Of a stretch of DNA of 33,047 nucleotides, positions 1 through 7,911 are shown piece after piece; positions within the stretch are counted from its first letter, which is position 1; each line of letters begins with the position of its first letter. The stretch is taken from NCBI GenBank assembly GCA_937951935.1, contig CALGAM010000271.1:1-33047 (forward strand). Reading direction: 5' to 3'. Source of the DNA: an uncultured Micromonospora sp. Its GTDB lineage: Bacteria > Actinomycetota > Actinomycetes > Mycobacteriales > Micromonosporaceae. The position numbers and the translations under genes were made by a program. Below the pieces are notes generated by a model. That model was not told where the DNA came from. It made no database searches and saw nothing but the letters and a program-made list of their open reading frames with translations.

Positions 1-1018
1 CGGCGGAGACGGTACTGACGTCGGGACCGGGGTCCAGCGGCAGCAGCCGGTACACCCGGGAGTGCCGCGGGGTCAACCGTCGGTACGACAGGTCAGCCGC
101 GGCACGTGTCGCGAGCATGCCGGGGTTCTCCGGCTCAGCCGGCTGATCCGGGCGGTCACGGGCATCGCGCAACGACGCGGCCAGCGCGGCCGGTTGCGGA
201 TGATCCGCCAGCAGCGCGGCGACGATCCGCAACGCCAGCGGCAGGCCGGCGCACAGACCGGCCAGCTCCGCCACCGCCTCCCGCTCGCCGGGCGCGTCCC
301 ACGAGACCGCTCCGCCACGGCGCGACGCCACCACCCGGCTGATCACGTCGACGGCCGCGGCGTCGTCGAGAACGTCCAGGGTGTGCTGGCGGGCGCCGAT
401 GTCCAGCGCGTGCCGGGAGGTGACCAGAACCGGAACACTCGGGTCGGCCGGCAGCAGCGGGATCACCTGGGCCGCGTCGGCCGCGTTGTCGATGACCACC
501 AGCAGGCGGCGGCCCTGCCGCACGTACGCGGCCACGACACTCCGCCACAGCCGGGCCCGCGCCTGCTCACCGGCCGGGATACGCTCGCCCGGGATGCCGA
601 CCGCCCGCAACCAGCGCCACAGGGCGTCAACGGCGGACAACCGCCGGTCGGGGTCGTAGCCGAACAGGTCGACGAACACCACCCCGCCGGGAAACCAGCC
701 CGGAATCCGCAGGGCACGGGCGGCGGTCTGCAACACCAGTTCGGTCGTGCCGATCCCCGCCATGCCGGCCGCCGCCGACACCAGCGTCGTGCCACCCTCA
801 CCCCCCGGCGCCAGCCGCCCGAGGAGAAGCGCGACGAGCTCGTCACGGCCGGCGAACACGCTCGCCGGGACGGGCATGCCGGTCACCGCCGCCGGCACCT
901 CGGCCGGCAGCGTCACCCGCAACTGTCGGCCCTGAACCTCCGCTTCGAGGAGCACCCCGCCCGTGTTCGCGTCCGACGTGCGGCCCGATCCCGTCGGTGC
1001 TGGTCCCCCGTTGCTCAC
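1..1018 (-). CDS. NB-ARC (STAND) NTPase, 3' end outside the window
   Basis: At least 339 codons are visible; the gene runs off the left edge. The GTG start at 1018 is chosen because GGAGGAGAGG (1033-1024) lies 5 nt upstream. The visible protein has a short N-terminal segment, then an NB-ARC ATPase: a VFAGRDEL lead-in near residue 58, a P-loop-like AGMAGIGTTEL near residues 84-94, a Walker B strand LLVVIDNAADAAQV near 175, VLVTSR near 200 and GLPLALR near 255. This order matches actinobacterial NB-ARC proteins of the AfsR/SARP and STAND types, but no DNA-binding domain precedes it; any sensor or TPR part would be in the missing C-terminus. The Walker A lysine is replaced by Thr91, so nucleotide binding may be impaired. 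It diverges from the epimerase gene and faces away from the NRPS operon, so a role in controlling the cluster is only a possibility. The fold assignment is firm; the function is not. Confidence 0.8.
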   Translation of the reverse strand, partial: MSNGGPAPTGSGRTSDANTGGVLLEAEVQGRQLRVTLPAEVPAAVTGMPVPASVFAGRDELVALLLGRLAPGGEGGTTLVSAAAGMAGIGTTELVLQTAARALRIPGWFPGGVVFVDLFGYDPDRRLSAVDALWRWLRAVGIPGERIPAGEQARARLWRSVVAAYVRQGRRLLVVIDNAADAAQVIPLLPADPSVPVLVTSRHALDIGARQHTLDVLDDAAAVDVISRVVASRRGGAVSWDAPGEREAVAELAGLCAGLPLALRIVAALLADHPQPAALAASLRDARDRPDQPAEPENPGMLATRAAADLSYRRLTPRHSRVYRLLPLDPGPDVSTVSA

Positions 1019-1265
1019 CGTGTCCTCTCCTCCCCACCCGGCCGGACGCCGGCCCGCCCGGTCGCCGGCGACGGGACGGCTCCCCGCGTGACCCAGGGCC
1101 GGCGTCGCAGGATATCGATTCGAGGGTCCACGCACCCGCCACGGCGGTCACCCGGCGACCCACGCCGGTCGTGCCCGGCCCCGCTGACACCGGAGTCGGC
1201 GGCGACGGGGAATCGACACACGTCGTACCCCCGCGCGGCGGTGGTGACGTGTTTAGGTGGAGGGC

Positions 1266-2258
1266 ATGCGAATCCTGATTCTGGGTGGCACGGCGTGGCT
1301 CGGTCGTGAGGTGGCCCGGCAGGCGGTCGAGCGCGGCCACGCGGTGACCTGCCTGGCACGCGGCGACAGCGGACCGGTGGCGGACGGGGCGGTCCTGGTG
1401 GCCGCCGACCGGCGGACGCCGGACGCGTACGACCTGCTGCCGGACGTCGAGTGGGACGCCGTCGTCGAGGTGTCGTGGCAGCCGGGAATGGTCGCGCAGG
1501 CGCTCCGGGCGCTGGCGGGACGGGCCCGGCACTGGAGCTACGTCTCCTCGACCAACGTGTACGCCAGCCACGACACCCCGGGAGCCGACGAGTCCGCGGC
1601 CATCGCCACCCCCATCGACCAGGACACCGCCGAGGGCGAGCAGTACGCCGGAGCGAAGGCCGCCTGCGAGCGGGCCTCCGCCGAGGCGCTCGGCGACCGG
1701 CTGCTGATCGCCCGTGCCGGGCTGATCGGCGGGCCCGGCGACCACACCGGACGGTCCGGCTACTGGGTGGCCCGCGCGGCGCGCGACCCCCGGTCGCCGC
1801 TGCTGGTGCCGGACTCGCTGGACGCGCCCACCCAGGTGGTCGACGTACGGGACCTCGCCGGGTGGCTGCTGGACGCGGCGCGGGCCGGAACGACCGGGAC
1901 GTACGACGCGGTCGGCCCGACGGTCTCGCTCGGCGAGTGGATCGAACTGTCGCGTGCCGTGGGCGGGCACACCGGCCCGGTCGTCCCGGCCGACCCGGAC
2001 TGGCTGCGCAAGCAGGACGTGTCGGAGTTCATGGGGTCGGAGTCCCTCCCGCTGTGGATCGTCGACCCGGACTTCCGCGGGTTCCTGGCCCGCAGCGGCG
2101 CGGCCGCGGTCGCGGCCGGGCTGCGGCACCGCCCGCGGGCGGAGATGCTGGCCGACCTCCTGTCCTGGGAGCGGAGCCAGGGCCTGGACCGCCCGCGTAA
2201 GGCCGGGCTGAGCGCGCGCCGCGAGCGGGAACTGCTGGACGCGCTCGCCGCGCGCTGA
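1266..2258 (+). CDS. NAD-dependent epimerase/dehydratase-like extended SDR
   Basis: The protein is 330 aa from the ATG at 1266; AGGTGG lies 5 nt upstream. An in-frame GTG at 1257 is possible but overlaps that ribosome binding site. The N-terminus MRILILGGTAWLG has the GxxGxxG dinucleotide-binding turn of extended SDR proteins. A serine pair follows beta-5 (YVSSTNVYAS, residues 92-101), and Y127-x3-K131 (YAGAK) fits the catalytic YxxxK motif. Length and layout suit the UDP-sugar epimerase/NAD-dependent reductase superfamily; the substrate cannot be told from sequence. It converges on the PP-loop gene with a 50-bp gap and is not part of the NRPS operon. It may be an ordinary chromosomal gene flanking the cluster or an accessory tailoring enzyme. 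Confidence 0.85.
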   Translation: MRILILGGTAWLGREVARQAVERGHAVTCLARGDSGPVADGAVLVAADRRTPDAYDLLPDVEWDAVVEVSWQPGMVAQALRALAGRARHWSYVSSTNVYASHDTPGADESAAIATPIDQDTAEGEQYAGAKAACERASAEALGDRLLIARAGLIGGPGDHTGRSGYWVARAARDPRSPLLVPDSLDAPTQVVDVRDLAGWLLDAARAGTTGTYDAVGPTVSLGEWIELSRAVGGHTGPVVPADPDWLRKQDVSEFMGSESLPLWIVDPDFRGFLARSGAAAVAAGLRHRPRAEMLADLLSWERSQGLDRPRKAGLSARRERELLDALAAR

Positions 2259-2263
2259 GCCGA

Positions 2264-2276
2264 CCCGGGCCCCGGG
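2264..2276. terminator. Small GC hairpin between convergent genes
   Basis: In the 50-bp gap between the stop codons of the epimerase (2258) and PP-loop (2309) genes, CCCGG-GCC-CCGGG can fold into a 5-bp GC stem. It has no T-tract. A bidirectional terminator is expected here by position, but this stem is short and could arise by chance in such GC-rich DNA. Confidence 0.25.
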
Positions 2277-2308
2277 AGGCGCGGGGCGGGGCGGCCCGGC
2301 GGCGGGCG

Positions 2309-3892
2309 TCAGCGGCCGCTGAGCAGCTCGCGCACCACCGGCCCGTCCGGGGCGTGCCGGGTCTCGATCACCTGCTTGTGCGGGTCACCGGCCAGCACCG
2401 CGCTCAGCAGGTCCTTGCGGCCGTCGAGCGTGGACAGCCCGGGCGTACCGACGGCGGGGCTGCGGTACAGCGTGCGCAGCCGCTGCAGGTCCAGCCCGCT
2501 GCACGCCCGGAGCGCGGCGGCCAGCTGTCGCGCCTCGCCCGTCTCCGGCTCGTCGTCGCCGGCCAGCAGCGCGTGCACCTCCGCCACCCGGCCGGCCAGC
2601 CGGGGCTGTTCCCGGTCGAGGTACAGCTCCAGCCGCTCCCCCTTGTCGGTCACCGGCGAGTAGACCATGCACACCAGCTGTTCCTCGGTGAGGCCGTACG
2701 CGTCCCAGGCGAAACGGTTGGCCAGGGAGCGCATGTGGGCCACGGCGTCGGCACCGGCGTAGCGGCGGCGCACCCGGTCGATCAGCTCGTCGGGGAACTC
2801 CTTGCGCCGCATCAGCGACTCGGCGAACGTGAGGTACTCGCGCAGGCCCTCGGCGTAGTCGCGCCCGTAGCGGCGCTCGCACTTCAGCCCGCGCAGGTGC
2901 GCCATCAGGGTCGGGTTGCCACAGTCGGACTCGGTGAAGCTGAACGCGATCTCGTCGAACTCGAACCCGAGGTGCTCGGTCAGCAGCCGCCAGTGGTTCC
3001 GCGACGAGTAGCGCGTGTCGTCGAAGATCGAGAAGAACCGGAGCTGGTGCGGCACGTCGTGGCTGACCCGGCGCTCGGCGATCTCCCGGTGGGCCTGGGC
3101 GCCGTAGAGGTCGGCGTAGTAGGCGTGCGCGATGTCGTTGGTGGCCTTCAGGAACCCGCGGAACCCCGTCTCCCCCGGCCGCCGCCGCCCCGGCCGCCCC
3201 GCGCCGGCGCCGAACCGCCGGGCCAGCCGGTTGATCCACAGCTGGTAGGCCCGCTGCTCGTCCGGGGAGTCCCCGGTGACGATGACGTCCACGGGCCGGC
3301 CGTACGCGGCGGCCACCCCGAACCCGTTCACCATGCTCAGGTTGCACGAGTTGCAGAACGTCGGGCGGGCCTCGGCGAACGTGCGGTGCCCGGTCATCAG
3401 CAGGTCGAGGCGGTGGCGCTCGACCACCGCGGCGGGCGTCGGCGCGTCGCGCCGGAACGGCCTGACCTCGTCGCCGTCCACCAGCAGCGTCTCGCAGTCC
3501 GGGTCGCCGGGGATGTCCAGGGCCCGGTACGCCCGGTCGATGTTGTCCAGCACCGCCTGCGGCATGCCGGCCTGCCGGTTGGTCACCGTGCGCAGGCCGA
3601 ACGTGTCGCCGTGCCGGGCGTACAGGATCAGCTGCATGGCGCGGACGAACGCCAGCGTGAAACTGCTGTCCTTGCCCCCGCCGTAGGCGACCAGGACGGT
3701 GTTGTCGGCCAGCCGGCGCTGGTGGGGCAGGCTGGCGCGCAGCCGGTCGGCGCACCGCTCGGCGCCGGCCACGTCCGCGTCGGACATGGCCGCGCGCAGC
3801 GCGGCGAGCGCCCGTTCCCGGCGCTGGCGCACGCCGTCGGCGGAGGGCGTCGCGGCCCCCTCGGGTCGCGGGTCGAAGCTCACAGCCGGCAT
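2309..3892 (-). CDS. PP-loop ATPase (adenine nucleotide alpha-hydrolase-like), last gene of the NRPS-PKS operon
   Basis: The protein is 527 aa. The ATG at 3892 is preferred because GAGAGG (3907-3902) lies 9 nt upstream; an in-frame ATG at 3901 would abut that site. AYGGGKDSS at residues 69-77 is a PP-loop (usually SGGxDSS), the pyrophosphate-binding motif of enzymes that adenylate a carbonyl before attack by sulfur or nitrogen. Examples are tRNA thiolases, argininosuccinate synthetase and the synthetase domain of asparagine synthetase. C180-x2-C183 (FCNSCNLS) and two further cysteines in ESDCGN (324) and LKCER (338) could hold metal or take part in sulfur transfer. There is no glutaminase domain. 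The C-terminal third is unrecognised. It lies 31 nt after the SDR stop and shares its strand, so it probably belongs to the operon. Possible roles are thioamide or amide formation on the peptide, or activation of a precursor. Confidence 0.75.
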   Translation of the reverse strand: MPAVSFDPRPEGAATPSADGVRQRRERALAALRAAMSDADVAGAERCADRLRASLPHQRRLADNTVLVAYGGGKDSSFTLAFVRAMQLILYARHGDTFGLRTVTNRQAGMPQAVLDNIDRAYRALDIPGDPDCETLLVDGDEVRPFRRDAPTPAAVVERHRLDLLMTGHRTFAEARPTFCNSCNLSMVNGFGVAAAYGRPVDVIVTGDSPDEQRAYQLWINRLARRFGAGAGRPGRRRPGETGFRGFLKATNDIAHAYYADLYGAQAHREIAERRVSHDVPHQLRFFSIFDDTRYSSRNHWRLLTEHLGFEFDEIAFSFTESDCGNPTLMAHLRGLKCERRYGRDYAEGLREYLTFAESLMRRKEFPDELIDRVRRRYAGADAVAHMRSLANRFAWDAYGLTEEQLVCMVYSPVTDKGERLELYLDREQPRLAGRVAEVHALLAGDDEPETGEARQLAAALRACSGLDLQRLRTLYRSPAVGTPGLSTLDGRKDLLSAVLAGDPHKQVIETRHAPDGPVVRELLSGR

Positions 3893-3923
3893 GACGATCA
3901 TCCTCTCGGGCGGTTGCGGTGCG

Positions 3924-4688
3924 TCAGAAGGCCAGACCTCCGTCGATCTCCAGGCACCGGCCGTTGAAGTACTCACACTCGATGGCGAACCGCACCCCGG
4001 CGAAGATCTCCTCTGGTGTGCCGAGCCGGCGCAGCGGGACCGCGTCGATCTGCTCGGCCAGTCGCGCCGGGTCCATCGCGGCGAGGATCGGGGTGTCGAT
4101 GAACCCGGGCGCGATCGCCACCGCACGGATCGCGTACGGGGCGAGTTCCAGCGCGATCGAGCGGGTGAACGCGACCACACCCGCCTTGGCGGCCGCGTAG
4201 TTGCCCTGCCCGGCGTTGCCCGCCCGGGAGATCGACGAGATGGTGATGATCACGCCGGGGCGGACCCCCGCCTGCACCATGTGCGCGGCGACCTCGCGTG
4301 ACACCAGGAAGGTGCCGGTGAGGTCGACGTCGACCACCGCCCGCCACTGGGCGAGCGGCATCCGGACCACCGCACCCTCCTCGACCGGCCGGACCATCAG
4401 GCCGTCCCGGTAGATCCCGGCGCTGTTGACCAGGACGTTGACCGGCCCGCACTCCTCGGCCGCCTGCCGGACGGCGGCCACCACCTCGTCCTGGTGCCGC
4501 ACGTCCGCCGGGTAGGCGCGCACCCGGCCGGGCTGGTCGGCCAGCTCGCCGACCAGCCGGTCCAGTCCCTTCCGGTCGGTGTCCAGGGCCGCGACCGTCG
4601 CGCCGGCCCGGACCAGACCGGCGCAGCAGGCCCGGCCGATCCCGCTGGCCGCGCCCGTGACCACCGCCCGGCACTCATCCAGCCGCAT
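3924..4688 (-). CDS. Classical short-chain dehydrogenase/reductase (FabG-like)
   Basis: The 254-aa protein has every hallmark of a classical SDR: TGAASGIGRA (11-20) for cofactor binding, NSAG (88-91) and the catalytic Ser151 with Y164-x3-K168 (NYAAAK). A C-terminal DGGLAF closes the chain. An aspartate near residue 36-38 at the end of beta-2 (AALDTD) points to NAD(H) rather than NADP(H) preference. It starts at 4688, 16 nt after the stop of NRPS-4, and lies 31 nt before the PP-loop gene; the upstream ribosome binding site is weak. It could reduce a carbonyl or oxidise an alcohol on the product. Because the KR domain of the PKS in the same operon lacks its catalytic residues, trans-acting ketoreduction is an attractive inferred role. 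The SDR call is near certain; the substrate is not known. Confidence 0.9.
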   Translation of the reverse strand: MRLDECRAVVTGAASGIGRACCAGLVRAGATVAALDTDRKGLDRLVGELADQPGRVRAYPADVRHQDEVVAAVRQAAEECGPVNVLVNSAGIYRDGLMVRPVEEGAVVRMPLAQWRAVVDVDLTGTFLVSREVAAHMVQAGVRPGVIITISSISRAGNAGQGNYAAAKAGVVAFTRSIALELAPYAIRAVAIAPGFIDTPILAAMDPARLAEQIDAVPLRRLGTPEEIFAGVRFAIECEYFNGRCLEIDGGLAF

Positions 4689-4704
4689 GTGTCACCGCCG
4701 CCGT

Positions 4705-7700
4705 TCACCGGGTCGCATGCTCACCCCGCTGCTGCGCGCGGCGTCCGGCCAGCAGCCGCGCCTGCTGCCGCGCCCGGCCCCGCTCGGCGGCGGCGTCGCC
4801 GAGGCTGGCGCCGTCCGACCCGGCGTCGGTCAGGTACTCGGCCATCGCCCGTACCGTCGGGTGGCGGAACAGGTCGACCACGCCGGCCTCGCACCGGAAC
4901 TCGGCCCGCAGCCGCTCCCGCAGCCGGACCAGCAGCAGCGAGTTGCCTCCGGCGTCGAAGAAGTTCTCGGTGGCGCCCACCGCCCGACCGAGCAGCTCGG
5001 CCCAGATCGCGGCGACCCGCTGCTCGGCGTCGCCGGTCGGGGGTTCGTCGTCCGGCGCGGCCGCGGCCTCGGCCAGCAGCCGCTGCACGCGGGTGCGGTC
5101 CAGCTTGCCGCTGGACAGCCGGGGCAGTTCGGGCAGCACCTGGAGGTGCTCGGGCACCATGTAGCCGGGCAGCCGGGCCTGGAGGAAGGCGCGCAGCTGC
5201 GCGGGCTCGACGGTGGCGCCGTCGCGGGCCATGACCGCCGCCGCCAGCGCGTCGCCGGTGCGCCGCCGGATCACCACCGCGCACGACTCGGCGACGTCGG
5301 GATGCGCCAGCAGCGTCGACTCCACCTCGCCGAGCTCGATGCGGCAGCCGCGCAGCTTCACCTGGTGGTCGACCCGGCCGACGAACAGGATGCGCCCGTC
5401 GGGGCCGTGCCGGACCAGGTCGCCGGTGGCGTACAGCCGCTGCCCGTCGCCGCCGAACGGGTCGGGCACGAACCGCTCGGCGGTCAGGTCGGGCCGGTTG
5501 AGGTAGCCACGGCTGACCCCGGCCCCGCCGAGGTAGAGCTGGCCGACCACGCCGGGCGGGACCGGGCGCATCGCCGCGTCGAGCACGTACGCCACGGTGT
5601 TGTCCATGGGCCGGCCGATGGGGATCGGCTCGCCGGGACGGACCACGTTGTACAGCGAGAACGTGGTGGTCTCGGTCGGCGCGTACATGTTGTAGACCAG
5701 GTCGACGTGCGGGGTGTCGTACAGGTCCCGCAGCACCGACGGGGGCAGCACCTCACCGTTGGAGACGACGGTGCGGGCCGACGGCGGCAGCCCGCCGGCG
5801 CGCAGCAGCTCGGTGAGCACCGACGGCACCGCGGTCAGCAGCGTGGTGGTCTCCGCCCCGGGGGTACGGGCGAGCGCGAACGCGTCCTCGGCGACGACCA
5901 CCATCCCGCCGCAGGTGAGCGGGGTGAAGATCTCCCACATGGACACGTCGAAGGCGAGCGAGCTGATCAGCGGCACGGACCGGAACAGCTCGGTGCCCAG
6001 CGTCCGGTGCGCCCAGGTGAGCAGGTTGGTCAGGTTGCGGTGTTCGAGGACGACACCCTTGGGCCGGCCGGTGGAGCCGGAGGTGTAGAGCAGGTACGCG
6101 GCGTTCGCCGCGACCACCGTCGACCCGACCCGTCCGGTGGGCCGGTCGGCCGTGTCGCGGGGCGCCACGATCCGCGCGTCCACCCCGTCGAACAGGGGCG
6201 CGTGTGCGTCGTCGGCGACGATGACGGCCGGGCGGGCGTCCTCGACCAGGGTCCGCAGCCGCTGGACCGGCAGCGCGGGATCCAGCGGTACGTACACGCC
6301 GCCGGCCTTGAACACGCCCAGCAGCGCCGCCAGCAGCTCCAGCGACCGGGGCAGGCAGACACCCACCGCGACCTCCGGGCCCACGCCCGCCTCGCGCAGG
6401 TGGTGGGCCACCCGGTTGGCGGCCTCGTCCAGCTGCCGGTACGTCCAGCGGCGGTCGCCGGCCTGCGCGGCGACCGCGTCGGGGGTGCGGTCGACCTGGT
6501 CCTCCACCAGGTGGTGGATGCACCGGTCGCGCGGGTGGTCGGCGCGGGTGCGGTTCCACTCCACGACGACCTGGTGCCACTCCGCCTCGCTGGGCAGGAT
6601 CAGCTGCGACACCCGGGCGTCCGGGTCCTCGCCGACGCGGACCAGCAGGGTGTGCAGGCGGGCGAGCATCTGCTCGATCGTCGTGGCGTCGAACAGGTCG
6701 GACCGGTAGCCGATCTGGGCGTCCAGCCCGTCCTCGGTCTCGGCCAGGGTGAACTCCAGCTCGACCTTGGCGGTGGGCAGGCGCAGGTAGGACACGGCGA
6801 ACTCCGCACCGCCGGCCCGCCGCACCGGCTGGCGCGGCTGGTAGCCGAACATCACCTGGTACAGCGGGTAGTAGCTGGGGTCGTGCGCCACGCCGAGGGC
6901 CTGCAGCACCGCCTCGAACGGCAGCTCGGGATGCTCGTGGGCGTCGAGGACGTCGGCGCGCACCCGGGCGAGCAGCTCGCGGAACGTGGGGTCGCCGGTG
7001 AACTCCTGCCGCTGCACGACCGGCTGGGCCAGGTATCCGATGAGTCCGGCCTGGTCGGTGCTGTCCCGTCCGGACAGGGCCAGGCCCATGACGACGTCCC
7101 GGGCGCCGTGCTGGCGCAGCAGCACGTCGCAGGCGGCCTTCAGCACCATGAACATGGTCGCCCGGTTGCCGCGGGCGAGCCGGCGCAGCGGCTCCAGCAC
7201 CTCCTGCGGGATCAGCCGGGACCGGTACGCCGCCTCGTGCCGGGTCTCCGCCGGCCGCGCCGCGCTGATCGGCAGCTCCATCACCTCGGGCGCGCCGGCC
7301 AGCCGGGCCGTCCAGTAGCGCAGCGCCTCGGCGGCGCCGCCGCGCTCCCGTGCCGCCTGCCGGGCGCGCGCCACGTCGGCGACCCCGGTCGGCAGCGGCG
7401 GCGGGTCCGCCGGCGTGGGCTTCAGGTGCTCCTCGTACCGGGACAGCAGTTCGGTCAGGAACACCTCCAGCGACTGTCCGTCGAAGACGATGTGGTGGAC
7501 GTTCACCAGCAGCCGGTGCGCGTCCGGGGCCAGGCGCAGCAGCAGGGTCCGCAGCAGCGGGCCGGTGCCGAGGTCGAACGGTCTGCCGGCGAACTCCGCG
7601 GCCAGCTCGGCGGCCCGCCGCTCGCGGTGCGTCTCGGCCAGGTCGGCGAGGTCGACCAGCGGGGTCGCCGGCCGGGGCGCGTCGCTGGTCTGGGCGAGCA

Positions 7701-7911
7701 GTTCGCTGCCGTGGCGTCGGAACGTGGTGCGCAGCGGCGGGTGCCGCCGGACGACGTCGTCGAGCGCGCGTTCCAGCGCGGGTGTCCGCAGCGGGCCGGT
7801 GATGTCCACCGCGAACGGGATGTTGTAGAACGGGTCGCCCGGCCGCATCTCGGCCAGCACCCACAGCCGCTGCTGGGCCGGGGTCGCGGGGACGGGGTCG
7901 TCAGGACTCAT
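4705..7911 (-). CDS. NRPS-4: single C-A-T module without release domain
   Basis: From the ATG at 7911 (GAGG about 7 nt upstream) the protein is 1068 aa. An in-frame start at 7950 would add 13 unlikely residues. Condensation domain at about 5-430, with an intact active site VHHIVFDGQS (H139, H140, D144). Adenylation domain at about 450-930: YTSGSTGRPKG near 610, YAPTE in place of the usual YGPTE, TGDL, and SSGKLDR with the A10 lysine. Carrier domain at about 960-1040 (FFDAGGNSL, phosphopantetheine Ser near 989). Reading the specificity pocket by alignment to PheA gives D-V-W-T-V-N-M-T-F-K, which I cannot match to a known substrate. There is no TE or epimerase domain. The gene comes after the TE-ended NRPS-3, and its start overlaps the exporter gene by 11 nt. 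It may feed an amino acid in trans, start the chain, or hold a substrate for the SDR or PP-loop enzyme. Confidence 0.93.
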   Translation of the reverse strand: MSPDDPVPATPAQQRLWVLAEMRPGDPFYNIPFAVDITGPLRTPALERALDDVVRRHPPLRTTFRRHGSELLAQTSDAPRPATPLVDLADLAETHRERRAAELAAEFAGRPFDLGTGPLLRTLLLRLAPDAHRLLVNVHHIVFDGQSLEVFLTELLSRYEEHLKPTPADPPPLPTGVADVARARQAARERGGAAEALRYWTARLAGAPEVMELPISAARPAETRHEAAYRSRLIPQEVLEPLRRLARGNRATMFMVLKAACDVLLRQHGARDVVMGLALSGRDSTDQAGLIGYLAQPVVQRQEFTGDPTFRELLARVRADVLDAHEHPELPFEAVLQALGVAHDPSYYPLYQVMFGYQPRQPVRRAGGAEFAVSYLRLPTAKVELEFTLAETEDGLDAQIGYRSDLFDATTIEQMLARLHTLLVRVGEDPDARVSQLILPSEAEWHQVVVEWNRTRADHPRDRCIHHLVEDQVDRTPDAVAAQAGDRRWTYRQLDEAANRVAHHLREAGVGPEVAVGVCLPRSLELLAALLGVFKAGGVYVPLDPALPVQRLRTLVEDARPAVIVADDAHAPLFDGVDARIVAPRDTADRPTGRVGSTVVAANAAYLLYTSGSTGRPKGVVLEHRNLTNLLTWAHRTLGTELFRSVPLISSLAFDVSMWEIFTPLTCGGMVVVAEDAFALARTPGAETTTLLTAVPSVLTELLRAGGLPPSARTVVSNGEVLPPSVLRDLYDTPHVDLVYNMYAPTETTTFSLYNVVRPGEPIPIGRPMDNTVAYVLDAAMRPVPPGVVGQLYLGGAGVSRGYLNRPDLTAERFVPDPFGGDGQRLYATGDLVRHGPDGRILFVGRVDHQVKLRGCRIELGEVESTLLAHPDVAESCAVVIRRRTGDALAAAVMARDGATVEPAQLRAFLQARLPGYMVPEHLQVLPELPRLSSGKLDRTRVQRLLAEAAAAPDDEPPTGDAEQRVAAIWAELLGRAVGATENFFDAGGNSLLLVRLRERLRAEFRCEAGVVDLFRHPTVRAMAEYLTDAGSDGASLGDAAAERGRARQQARLLAGRRAQQRGEHATR

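Noticed and set aside
62..1309. A 415-codon plus-strand frame at the left end
   Set aside because: It opposes the NB-ARC gene, which has a ribosome binding site and clear motifs, and it runs into the epimerase gene; its translation is Arg/Pro/Gln-rich.
3893..4180. N-terminal extension of the PP-loop protein up to 4180
   Set aside because: It overlaps the SDR gene in another frame and has biased, domain-free sequence; a ribosome binding site supports the start at 3892.
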